Below, piece by piece: positions 1-5,488 of a DNA stretch of 6,805 nucleotides; the stretch's first letter is position 1; each line of letters begins with the position of its first letter. The DNA comes from Symbiobacteriaceae bacterium (GTDB lineage: Bacteria; Bacillota_E; Symbiobacteriia; Symbiobacteriales; Symbiobacteriaceae): NCBI GenBank assembly GCA_027356675.1, contig DAHVXO010000339.1, positions 1 through 6,805 on the forward strand, written 5' to 3'. Position numbers and translations under genes: made by a program. Below the pieces are notes generated by a model. That model had not been told where the DNA came from. It did not search any database and worked only from the letters and a program-made list of their open reading frames with translations.

Positions 1-419
1 GGCTGATCGATATGGGGGTCGTGCCATTCCTGTTGGCCTCCTCCCTGATCGGCGTTCTGGCGCAGCGGCTGGTTCGGAAGCTCTGCCAGCGCTGCAAGCA
101 GCCCTACCAGGTGGATGCCGAGGATCCGGACTACCAGTTGCTGGAGTCCGCAGGTCTCACGCAGCCGACCCTTTACCGGGCCGGGGGCTGCGGCCACTGC
201 GACCGGACAGGGTACTCCGGGCGGATTGCCCTCGTGGAATTCTTGCCAGTCAACGGCGCCGTGCGGGAGTTGATCACCCAGCGCGCATCCGCTGCCGTGA
301 TTCAGGAGCAGGCCCGCAATGCGGGGATGCGGACGCTGTGGCAGAACGGTTTGGCCAAGGCGATCGAGGGTCTGACCACCCTGGAGCAGGTGAAGCGGGT
401 CGCCTTCGCAGAGGAGTGA
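1..419 (+). CDS. pilB: Type IV pilus extension ATPase PilB, C-terminal part (5' truncated by window edge)
   Basis: This is the C-terminal end of the PilB/GspE-type secretion ATPase, the cytoplasmic hexameric motor that drives pilin polymerisation. The reading frame is open from base 3 (first residues LIDMGVVPFLLASSL) to TGA at 417-419, about 138 residues; the Walker A and B regions lie outside the window. The segment LIDMGV..FL..SLIGVLAQRLVRKLC is typical of the family's ATPase core. Two Cys pairs about 32 residues apart (CQRC, then CGHC before DRTGYSGR) form the zinc-binding tetracysteine site found in PilB/GspE and absent from the retraction ATPase PilT, so PilB is preferred over PilT. GspE of a type II secretion system is the alternative, but the downstream pilM, pilN and pilO genes argue for a pilus. 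pilC follows after 7 nt, and a GAGGAG in the last codons probably serves as its ribosome binding site. Confidence 0.93.
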   Translation, partial: LIDMGVVPFLLASSLIGVLAQRLVRKLCQRCKQPYQVDAEDPDYQLLESAGLTQPTLYRAGGCGHCDRTGYSGRIALVEFLPVNGAVRELITQRASAAVIQEQARNAGMRTLWQNGLAKAIEGLTTLEQVKRVAFAEE

Positions 420-426
420 TCCCCCG

Positions 427-1647
427 ATGAACTTTCGCTACAAGGCCCGCGATCGCTCCGGCAGAGTGCAGGTAGGTTCCGTCAGCGCCGCGGATCGGTC
501 CGGCGCCCTGACCCAGCTCCAGCAAAACGGCCTGTTCGTCTCCGAACTGAAAGCGGCGGGCGGCTTCAAGCTCGATTTGAATGCCGAAATCCACCTGAGT
601 GCCAGCCTGGGAAAGGTGAAGGTCGCAGACCTCGCCATCTTTTGCAGTCAGTTCTCCGCCCTGGCTGGCGCCGGGGTGCCCATTTTGCAGTCGCTCCAGG
701 TGCTGACCCGTCATTTTAAAGGGAGGAAGCTGGCCAAGATCATTGAGTCGATCATCCGCTCGATTGAAGGAGGAGACAGCCTCAGCCAGGCGATGCGGGC
801 CCACAAGGACGACCTGCCGCCCGCTCTGATCTACATCACCTCCGTGGCCGAGGTGACCGGGCGTCTGGACGAGGCCTATGGCCTGCTCGCCAGGCAGTTT
901 GAGCAGGAGGATGAGTTCACCCGCAAGGTAAAGGGGGCGCTGGCCTATCCCATGGCGGTCCTTGTTATAGCCGTCATCGTGATCCTCTTCATGATCACTT
1001 TTGTGCTGCCGACCTATGGCAACATGTTTCAGCAGATGGGGGCTCAGCTTCCGGCGCCGACCCGGGCGATGATGGCGTTCGGGAAGTTCTTGAAGAGTTA
1101 CTGGTTGCTGATCCCGGTCGTGCCGGTGCTGTTCGGACTCCTCGTGCGCCAGGCGATGAAGAACGACCGGGTTCGGGGAGCCTGGCAGTCGTTTCTGCTG
1201 AAGCTGCCGGTCTGGGGAGAGCTCGCCTACAAGCGTGAGTTGGCCAGCCTGTGCCGCACCCTGGGCACCATGAACAAGAGCGGTGTTCCGCTGCTGGCGG
1301 CGCTGCTCAGCGTCCAGGAGGCATTGGACTTTCTCCCGATCAGGCAGGCGCTGGCACAGGTTCAGGAAGGGGTCAGGGGCGGGGATCGCTTTGGGCACGC
1401 CCTGCAGCAACAAAAGCTCTTCGATCGCATCAGTGTGGAGATCATCAACCTGGGCGAGATGGCGGGCAACCTGGACACCATGCTGTTCCGGGTGGCCGGG
1501 ATCGCTGAGAAGGATGTCAACTCGCTGCTGGGGCGTCTAACCGCCCTGCTGGAGCCGGTGCTTACGGTGGTCCTGGGCGGGGCCGTGCTGGCGATTATTC
1601 TCCCGATGCTTCTGCCCATGTTCGACATTCTCGGGCAGATAAAATGA
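427..1647 (+). CDS. pilC: Type IV pilus inner-membrane platform protein PilC (GspF family)
   Basis: The 406-residue product has the normal length and layout of PilC/GspF, the polytopic membrane protein that sits on the PilB motor and passes pilins into the fibre. The N-terminus (MNFRYKARDRSGRVQVGSV) is typical of the family. Two homologous GspF domains are visible at about residues 70-195 and 270-395. Each has a G-x-x-GVP(I/L)L segment (81-88 and 281-290) and a GE/AE-x-x-G-x-L-D motif (VAEVTGRLDE 140-149; NLGEMAGNLD 341-350). Likely membrane helices are at about 174-195, 223-241 and 373-398. The ATG lies 10 nt after GAGGAG (411-416) within the end of pilB, which suggests coupled translation. 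No pilT gene separates pilB from pilC here, unlike many T4P clusters. Confidence 0.95.
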   Translation: MNFRYKARDRSGRVQVGSVSAADRSGALTQLQQNGLFVSELKAAGGFKLDLNAEIHLSASLGKVKVADLAIFCSQFSALAGAGVPILQSLQVLTRHFKGRKLAKIIESIIRSIEGGDSLSQAMRAHKDDLPPALIYITSVAEVTGRLDEAYGLLARQFEQEDEFTRKVKGALAYPMAVLVIAVIVILFMITFVLPTYGNMFQQMGAQLPAPTRAMMAFGKFLKSYWLLIPVVPVLFGLLVRQAMKNDRVRGAWQSFLLKLPVWGELAYKRELASLCRTLGTMNKSGVPLLAALLSVQEALDFLPIRQALAQVQEGVRGGDRFGHALQQQKLFDRISVEIINLGEMAGNLDTMLFRVAGIAEKDVNSLLGRLTALLEPVLTVVLGGAVLAIILPMLLPMFDILGQIK

Positions 1648-1675
1648 TAATAATAAACTAATTCACCCAAATACA

Positions 1676-1705
1676 TTGACGTGGTTCGATATTTGGGGGT
1701 ACAGT
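1676..1705 (+). promoter_or_regulatory. Candidate sigma-A (sigma70-type) promoter for the pilin gene
   Basis: TTGACG (1676-1681) and TACAGT (1700-1705) match the -35 and -10 consensus at 5/6 and 4/6 positions, with an 18-nt spacer. The element lies in an A+T-richer gap 28 nt after the pilC stop and about 30-40 nt before the pilin start. A separate promoter fits the greater demand for a major pilin than for assembly proteins. This is a consensus match only; transcription is inferred. Confidence 0.5.
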
Positions 1706-1728
1706 GTATGGTGGAAGAAAATGCCCAG

Positions 1729-1733
1729 AGGAG
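1729..1733 (+). promoter_or_regulatory. Ribosome binding site that decides the pilin start
   Basis: AGGAG lies within AGAGGAGAG (1727-1735). It is 11 nt before ATG 1745 but only 2 nt before ATG 1736, and it lies downstream of ATG 1721. This favours initiation at 1745, giving a short 14-residue prepilin leader, and makes the upstream in-frame candidates (TTG 1676, ATG 1721) unlikely. Confidence 0.55.
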
Positions 1734-1744
1734 AGATGGCAGAT

Positions 1745-2158
1745 ATGTTGCACCTGTTAAAGCAACGGTTGCGCTCGGAGAAGGGCTTCACCTTGATTGA
1801 ACTGATCGTTGTGGTCGCAATCTTAGGCATTCTCGCAGCGGTGCTGACGCCACGGGTGCTCGGGGCGCTGGACAACGCCAAGGGCAAGAGCGCAAGCACT
1901 TCAGCCAAACAGATTCAGGTGGCGATGGAACGCTATAACGGCGACAACAACAGGTACCCGCTTGCTGAAAACATTACATCCTCGACTACGTTGAGCGATC
2001 AGCTTGCGTCGTACATCGCTGTGAATGTCGGCAACATCACGTTCGGCTCGTACACTTCATCAGGAACGGGGGCCACGGCCACCTTCTCGTTAACGATCAC
2101 CTTTATTGACTCCGGCAAGCAGGCGGTCATCACGCCGACCGGCATTACCGTCACCTAG
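1745..2158 (+). CDS. pilA: Type IV prepilin, probable major pilin (PilA-like)
   Basis: A 137-residue prepilin is the likely structural subunit of the pilus fibre. The leader MLHLLKQRLRSEKG is basic and ends in Gly. It is followed by FTLIELIVVVAILGILAAV, the class III (prepilin peptidase) cleavage site with Phe at +1 and the conserved Glu at +5, then a hydrophobic assembly helix. The mature part is about 123 residues, with an amphipathic stretch (AKQIQVAMERYNGDNNRYP) resembling GspG/PilA proteins and a Thr/Ser/Gly-rich beta C-terminus. There is no cysteine, so the disulfide-closed D-loop of Gram-negative type IVa pilins is absent. The start at 1745 was chosen by the AGGAG position; ATG 1736 (three residues longer) is possible. 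Calling it the major pilin is inferred from its own promoter and terminator and its PilA/GspG-like form. Confidence 0.9.
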   Translation: MLHLLKQRLRSEKGFTLIELIVVVAILGILAAVLTPRVLGALDNAKGKSASTSAKQIQVAMERYNGDNNRYPLAENITSSTTLSDQLASYIAVNVGNITFGSYTSSGTGATATFSLTITFIDSGKQAVITPTGITVT

Positions 2159-2184
2159 CCCGGTCTCTATTGCAGGAACATGCA

Positions 2185-2215
2185 GGGAGGTCTGCCGCAG
2201 ACCTCCCTTTCTGTT
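2185..2215 (+). terminator. Intrinsic terminator after the pilin gene
   Basis: GGGAGGTCTG (2185-2194) and CAGACCTCCC (2198-2207) form a perfect 10-bp G+C-rich stem around a 3-nt loop, followed by TTTCTGTT. It starts 26 nt after the pilin stop. The U-tract is short and interrupted, so partial termination with read-through into the minor pilin genes is plausible and would lower their expression relative to the pilin. Confidence 0.8.
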
Positions 2216-2221
2216 AACTGC

Positions 2222-2232
2222 TATGGTATTCT
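2222..2232 (+). promoter_or_regulatory. Possible extended -10 promoter before the minor pilin genes
   Basis: TATGGTATTCT contains TGGTATTCT, an extended -10 (TGn followed by TATTCT). No convincing -35 is present, and the predicted start would leave a leader of only about 14 nt before ATG 2253. It is listed because genes downstream of the 2185-2215 terminator need a promoter or read-through; support is weak. Confidence 0.25.
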
Positions 2233-2252
2233 AACTGTGCGGGTGAAAAAGT

Positions 2253-2639
2253 ATGTGGCGAGATATTTCGCAGGAGCGGGGTAGCCTTCTCGTGGAGGCG
2301 ATGGTGGGCGTCGCGATCCTGGTGATCGCCCTCGGCCCCATTATTGCTGGGTTTGCCTTGACCTCCTTTGCCCAGGACCAGGCCGGGCGTCAGATGGCCG
2401 CGCTTGGCATCGCCAGGGGCCGGCTGGAGTCGTACCATGCATACACCGGGCTTCAGTGGGATGGACTCCAGAGCGCACCTGAGACGCCGGACCCGATCCA
2501 ACCGGAATACCGCGTCACACTGACCGTGACGACCAGGAGCGCCGGTCTCAAAGATCTCCAGGTTGCGGTCTCCTGGACGGACGCGAAGGGCTTGTCCCAC
2601 ACGGTACACCTGACGACCTCCGTGGCGAGGAGGCCTTGA
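2253..2639 (+). CDS. Minor prepilin, GspI/PilV-like
   Basis: This 128-residue protein has a prepilin N-terminus: the short leader MWRDISQERG, then SLLVEAMVGVAILVIALGPIIAG. Cleavage after Gly10 puts Ser at +1 and the key Glu at +5, followed by a hydrophobic helix of about 20 residues. The short C-terminal domain is beta-rich (YRVTLTVTT, LQVAVSWTD). Short pilins with the LLVEA form are usually GspI/PilV-type minor pilins that act in the tip or priming complex. An in-frame TGA at 2244-2246 rules out any upstream start; the GGTGA at 2242-2246 is a weak ribosome binding site 6 nt before the ATG. The next prepilin gene follows after one base. Exact minor-pilin class is inferred from the N-terminus and gene order only. 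Confidence 0.85.
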   Translation: MWRDISQERGSLLVEAMVGVAILVIALGPIIAGFALTSFAQDQAGRQMAALGIARGRLESYHAYTGLQWDGLQSAPETPDPIQPEYRVTLTVTTRSAGLKDLQVAVSWTDAKGLSHTVHLTTSVARRP

Positions 2640-2640
2640 G

Positions 2641-3108
2641 ATGAGCTTCCGGCGGTTCTGGGGTGATTGCGGTGGTTCCACGCTGATGGAACTGTTGGTG
2701 GGAGCGGCCGTGGCCGTGGTGGTGCTGTTTGCAGTGGTCGATGCCGAGGTAGCGACCATGCGGTTCCAGGCCAGCGACGATGACCGCTTTGCCAAGCAGA
2801 CCGACGTAGGCCTGCTTGTCGACGGCTTCCTGGCCGATGCGAGGCAGGCTACCGCCTTCACCTTGACGGACGGGACTTCGACCATCGCCATGACCCTCTC
2901 TTCTGGTTCGATTACGTATCGCTTTGACGCGGCGACGGGGGAAGTGGTCCGGCAGACCCTTTCCGGAAGCCGGGTGGTAGGCCGTGGGATCACGAGCCTC
3001 GCCTTTTTCGGGGAAAACTCAGGGAAGACGGTGCGGATCGAGGTCGCAGCGACGTTGCGCAGCGGGACGATCTACCGGATTGTGAGCCGGGCCGCACGTC
3101 GCCTTTGA
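2641..3108 (+). CDS. Minor prepilin, GspJ/PilW-like
   Basis: This 155-residue protein has the leader MSFRRFWGDCGG followed by STLMELLVGAAVAVVVLFAVV. This gives a prepilin peptidase site after Gly12, Glu at +5 and a hydrophobic assembly helix. The helix continues into an amphipathic region and a beta-rich domain (SGSITYRFDAATGEVVRQTL, ITSLAFFGENSGKTVRIEVA). The RFDAATGEVVRQ followed by ITSLAF arrangement is usual in GspJ/PilW-type minor pilins. The ATG begins one base after the preceding prepilin stop, with an ideal GAGGAGG (2627-2633) 7 nt upstream, so the two minor pilins are co-translated. The likely role is in a GspI-GspJ-like tip complex. The single Cys is in the leader and is removed on maturation. 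Confidence 0.85.
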   Translation: MSFRRFWGDCGGSTLMELLVGAAVAVVVLFAVVDAEVATMRFQASDDDRFAKQTDVGLLVDGFLADARQATAFTLTDGTSTIAMTLSSGSITYRFDAATGEVVRQTLSGSRVVGRGITSLAFFGENSGKTVRIEVAATLRSGTIYRIVSRAARRL

Positions 3109-3125
3109 TGGATGAGTCCAAGCAG

Positions 3126-3131
3126 AGGAGG
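3126..3131 (+). promoter_or_regulatory. Ribosome binding site that decides the pilM start
   Basis: AGGAGG, extended to AGGAGGTGA (3126-3134), is a near-perfect anti-16S match. It overlaps the first GTG (3131) and so cannot serve it, but it sits 8 nt before the in-frame GTG at 3140. The pilM start is therefore placed at 3140. Confidence 0.7.
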
Positions 3132-3139
3132 TGACTGTT

Positions 3140-4105
3140 GTGCTGTCAAGCCTGTTCGGACCCCCCACCCTGGTCGGCGTTGACATCGGCAGCCATTCCA
3201 TCATCGTGGTGGAGGCCCGGGTTTCGTCCCGCTACCGCTTTCGGGTGCAGGCCATGGCCGAGGTCCCGACTCCGCTTGACAGCTATGTCGGAGGCCAGGT
3301 CCAGAACGTGGAGGCGCTTGGCGAGGCGATTCGCAGCGCCGTAAAGGCGTCTCGGGCCACCGGCAAGAAGGCGGTGGTAGCTGTCCCCCCCCAGGTGGGG
3401 TTCCTGCGGAAGCTCGCTTTTCCGAAGATGGAGATGAAAGAGCTGCGAGCTGCGATCGAGCTGCAGCCCGAGCGATATATTCCCTTTGCCCGTGATGGGG
3501 CCGTATTTGATCTGAACATCCTGCCGGGAGAGGCCGGGGAAGGACAGATCTGGGTGGTGCTTGCGGCGGCACCGCGGAAGTATGTTCTTGACCTGATGGC
3601 AGCCGTCCGCACTGCCGGGCTAACCCCGGTGCGCGTTGACCTGGAACCTCTGGCACTACACCGGGTGGCGATCGCATTGAAGCAGGCCTCGCCCGAAGTG
3701 GGCACCGCCATTGTGGACCTGGGTGTCAGCGTCGCCAAGATCAGCCTTTTCGAGGGCGATGTGCCGGTCATCAGCCGTGTGCTCGACATGCCCCGTCCTA
3801 CGGCAGTGTCCACGACAGACCCCTTCGCGGGGGTGGGGACCGAGGAACTGTTTCTGGACATCCGCCGGTCGTTGGAGTTTGCCCTGACCCAGACAAGAAC
3901 ACCCCCGACCCGGGTCCTGGTCGTGGGGGGAGCAGGGAGCGATGGCTACTTCGCGCTCTCCCTTGGGGCGTATCTACGCGGGTTTCTTACCACCCGCCTC
4001 CCGGGCGACTTTTTGGTCACCCCGCTACAGGACCGATTCCTGGACGTTCCGGTTTCGCACATGCTCGCACTTGGATTATCCCTGCCACCGGACTTGTTTT
4101 CATGA
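3140..4105 (+). CDS. pilM: Type IV pilus assembly protein PilM (actin-like ATPase)
   Basis: PilM is a cytoplasmic FtsA/actin-like nucleotide-binding protein that binds the N-terminal tail of PilN and links the motor to the PilN-PilO scaffold. With the GTG start at 3140 the product is 321 residues, slightly short for PilM but complete. Visible motifs are phosphate-1 VGVDIGSHSIIVVEA (about 12-26), the LQPERYIPF segment (108-116) that matches the E-x-x-(K/R)-Y-IPF signature of PilM, phosphate-2 AIVDLGVSVAKISLFEGD (190-207), and the adenosine motif RVLVVGGAGSDGYF (258-271). The GTG at 3131 would add three residues but overlaps the ribosome binding site. The stop overlaps the pilN start as ATGA. 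A run of eight C lies at 3385-3392 inside the gene. Confidence 0.94.
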   Translation: MLSSLFGPPTLVGVDIGSHSIIVVEARVSSRYRFRVQAMAEVPTPLDSYVGGQVQNVEALGEAIRSAVKASRATGKKAVVAVPPQVGFLRKLAFPKMEMKELRAAIELQPERYIPFARDGAVFDLNILPGEAGEGQIWVVLAAAPRKYVLDLMAAVRTAGLTPVRVDLEPLALHRVAIALKQASPEVGTAIVDLGVSVAKISLFEGDVPVISRVLDMPRPTAVSTTDPFAGVGTEELFLDIRRSLEFALTQTRTPPTRVLVVGGAGSDGYFALSLGAYLRGFLTTRLPGDFLVTPLQDRFLDVPVSHMLALGLSLPPDLFS

Positions 4106-4641
4106 TCAACATCAATCTGCGGGTCAAGCCGCCGCCGATCATCAACTGGCGCCGTACCGCCATGCTCGCCGCCGCCGGGGCCGCCCTGTTGGGCGCCGCT
4201 GCGTACGCTGTAACCTGGTGGGTCGACTACCGGGACATCGCGGCCGACCGAGCCGGCGCTGTTCAATTGGCGGCGGAGTATCGCAGGGTGATCGCCCGCA
4301 GCGAGGCGATCAAGAAGCGGGAGGACGAGGTCAAGAAGCAGCAGGAGCAGATCGCACTGATCACCAGGAACCAGGCCCCGACAGGGCAGTCAGAGGTGCT
4401 GGGTGCGATCTTCGGGGCGGAGCCCGGCACCGTTGCGGTCACGGAGGTCGCCGTTGGCAAGGGCGGGGAGATCATCTTGAGCGGGCAGGCTGCGACCTTT
4501 GACGCTGCAATGGCGTTCCTTGGCACGCTTCGTGGCGTTCCGACGCTCGAAGGGGTTCAGGAGCGAAAGCTGAACAGTGCCGCGGATGGCCGCACCTCCT
4601 TTACGTTTGCCGTGAAGGTTCGCTGGGGGGTGAGGCGATGA
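4102..4641 (+). CDS. pilN: Type IV pilus assembly protein PilN
   Basis: This 179-residue bitopic membrane protein matches PilN. The cytoplasmic tail starts MININLRVKPPP, corresponding to the INLLP-type motif that docks into PilM. One hydrophobic helix spans about 18-40 (TAMLAAAGAALLGAAAYAVTWW). A charged, probably coiled-coil stretch follows at about 45-88 (EAIKKREDEVKKQQEQIA), then a small alpha/beta domain at about 95-176. It would form a heterodimer with PilO on the outer face of the membrane. The ATG overlaps the pilM stop (ATGA, 4102-4105), and its own stop overlaps the pilO start in the same way, so M, N and O should be made in stoichiometric amounts. Confidence 0.93.
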   Translation: MININLRVKPPPIINWRRTAMLAAAGAALLGAAAYAVTWWVDYRDIAADRAGAVQLAAEYRRVIARSEAIKKREDEVKKQQEQIALITRNQAPTGQSEVLGAIFGAEPGTVAVTEVAVGKGGEIILSGQAATFDAAMAFLGTLRGVPTLEGVQERKLNSAADGRTSFTFAVKVRWGVRR

Positions 4642-5177
4642 CTCGGCAGCATCTCTTGTTGGGAATCCTGGCCGTCCTGGTGGTGATCGCGCTGCCGTAT
4701 ACGTTGATGGCCCAGGCGCTGGAGCGGGAAAAGCAACAGGCGGATCAGACCATGGCAGAGCTCGCGCCCCTCCGGAATCAGGCCATGGCCATCAAACAAC
4801 GGGAAGAGGGGATCGCCGATCACGATAAGGCCTTGCAAGCGCTGGAGCGCCGGCTGATCACCAGTGATCCGTTTGCCACGATCCAGAGTGAACTGGCTGA
4901 TGCGGCGCGTCTATCGGGAGCCTCCCTGGGCAGCCTGACCCTGGAGGGGGGCCAAGCCGTGGCAGCCCTCCCCGGAGTCGTCCGCTACGCTGCTTCCGTA
5001 CAAGTATCGGGCAGCCTGCAGCAGTTCCTTCGCTTCCTGCGCCTCTTGGAGCAGCACAAGATTCTGATTGAATTGCCTGACATTTCCCTGAAGCGGCAGC
5101 CCGCTCCCAGAGATACCAAGTCCGCGGAAGTCCAGGTCAATATGAGCCTTGGCTTCTTTGGCAAGGTGCCGAGATGA
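4638..5177 (+). CDS. pilO: Type IV pilus assembly protein PilO
   Basis: The 179-residue product has the PilO plan: a very short cytoplasmic N-terminus, a membrane helix at about 5-24 (HLLLGILAVLVVIALPYTLM), a coiled coil at about 26-75 (REKQQADQTMAELAPLRNQ), and a ferredoxin-like alpha/beta domain at about 78-176. This domain includes the SGSLQQFLRFLRLLEQHKILIEL segment shared with PilO proteins. It pairs with PilN to form the alignment complex between the PilB/PilC motor and the outside. The start codon overlaps the pilN stop (ATGA), with G-rich GGGGGGTGAGG just upstream as ribosome binding site. pilP and pilQ, which follow pilO in Gram-negative bacteria, are absent; a terminator comes instead. 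Confidence 0.92.
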   Translation: MTRQHLLLGILAVLVVIALPYTLMAQALEREKQQADQTMAELAPLRNQAMAIKQREEGIADHDKALQALERRLITSDPFATIQSELADAARLSGASLGSLTLEGGQAVAALPGVVRYAASVQVSGSLQQFLRFLRLLEQHKILIELPDISLKRQPAPRDTKSAEVQVNMSLGFFGKVPR

Positions 5178-5212
5178 CGCGAACGGCTCAAGCGCTAGAC
5201 AGCGGGAACACA

Positions 5213-5246
5213 CAGGGATCGCACACATGGTGCGATCCCTGTTTTT
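5213..5246 (+). terminator. Intrinsic terminator closing the pilus operon
   Basis: CAGGGATCGCAC (5213-5224) and GTGCGATCCCTG (5230-5241) form a perfect 12-bp stem with a 5-nt ACATG loop, followed directly by TTTTT (5242-5246). It starts 36 nt after the pilO stop. This is a textbook Rho-independent terminator and separates the pilus genes from the Kor genes. Confidence 0.93.
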
Positions 5247-5281
5247 GTGTGCGCTGCACACGCACACTGATGCCATTGCGC

Positions 5282-5337
5282 TGGTACTAGGGTCTATCCT
5301 GTAGCTCCTCCGTAACTGAGCACAGAGACTGGTACCA
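5282..5337 (+). repeat. Imperfect 20-bp hairpin of unknown function (candidate structured RNA)
   Basis: Pairing found by eye: 5282-5290 with 5329-5337 (9 bp, one G-U), 5293-5295 with 5326-5328 (3 bp), 5299-5302 with 5322-5325 (4 bp) and 5304-5307 with 5318-5321 (4 bp), closed by a 10-nt loop at 5308-5317. The whole 3' strand (5318-5337) is paired without interruption, while the 5' strand has bulges of 2, 3 and 1 nt. No T-run follows, so it is not an intrinsic terminator on either strand. It could be a cis-acting leader of the Kor operon, a small RNA, or a dispersed repeat. Confidence 0.45.
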
Positions 5338-5380
5338 AAGCACCACGACGCTAAGAACTTTACCACCAAACTAACTGTGC

Positions 5381-5403
5381 CTTCGTCCGTGCATCTTCGT
5401 CCG
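5381..5403 (+). repeat. Short direct repeat CTTCGTCCG, two copies
   Basis: CTTCGTCCG occurs at 5381-5389 and again at 5395-5403, start to start 14 bp. The second copy runs into the palindrome CGGCCG (5402-5407). It lies 10 bp upstream of the candidate -35 of the Kor operon, a position possible for an activator or repressor site, but two copies alone could be a chance or slippage duplication. Confidence 0.4.
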
Positions 5404-5412
5404 GCCGTGTCA

Positions 5413-5441
5413 TTGAGGCAGGTCCCTGCTAGGAGTAGTCT
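5413..5441 (+). promoter_or_regulatory. Weak candidate promoter for the Kor operon
   Basis: TTGAGG (5413-5418) and TAGTCT (5436-5441) are spaced by 17 nt, with 4/6 and 3/6 consensus matches. Transcription would start about 40 nt before ATG 5489. The Kor genes follow a strong terminator and so need a promoter in this gap; this is the best-placed one I see, but it is weak. Confidence 0.3.
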
Positions 5442-5488
5442 GAAAGGCGAGGTGCAGTTTCAACCCCGTGGGAGGAGCGATTGGATAA

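Larger units (their letters stand above)
5178..5488. other. Non-coding junction between the pilus and oxidoreductase operons
   Basis: I see no credible gene in these 311 bases; the open frames on either strand lack family character and ribosome binding sites. From left to right they hold a strong intrinsic terminator (5213-5246), a small GTGTGC/GCACAC inverted repeat (5247-5267), an extended imperfect hairpin (5282-5337), a CTTCGTCCG direct repeat (5381-5403), a weak promoter candidate (5413-5441) and the ribosome binding site GGAGGAG (5471-5477) of the next gene. The composition is visibly less G+C-rich than the flanking genes, especially at 5338-5380. Confidence 0.7.

Noticed and set aside
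274..1413. Long open frame on the - strand (379 codons) opposite pilB and pilC
   Set aside because: It lies entirely opposite well-supported genes, its product is low-complexity (rich in H, R, G, Q, P) with no recognisable domain, and long antisense frames are expected in G+C-rich coding DNA.
2214..2993. Open frame on the - strand (259 codons) opposite the minor pilin genes
   Set aside because: Both + strand frames have clear prepilin N-termini with ribosome binding sites and tight spacing; the opposite frame has no family features.
3942..4502. Open frame on the + strand (186 codons) overlapping the end of pilM and most of pilN
   Set aside because: It is out of frame with two confidently identified, ATGA-coupled genes, and its product is Arg/Gly-rich without a domain.
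1..5177. Type II secretion system or ComG competence operon instead of a T4P operon
   Set aside because: PilM, PilN and PilO are all present in order with ATGA coupling; ComG operons lack them, and no GspD, GspC or GspK-like gene is seen.
5282..5337. T-box leader, suggested by TGGTACC within a stem
   Set aside because: The AGGGTGGNACCGCG antiterminator sequence is absent, no terminator follows before korD, and the Kor genes are not a usual T-box target.
4911..5369. Open frame on the - strand (152 codons) covering the pilO end and the junction
   Set aside because: It runs through the strong terminator stem and opposite pilO; no ribosome binding site or family resemblance was seen.
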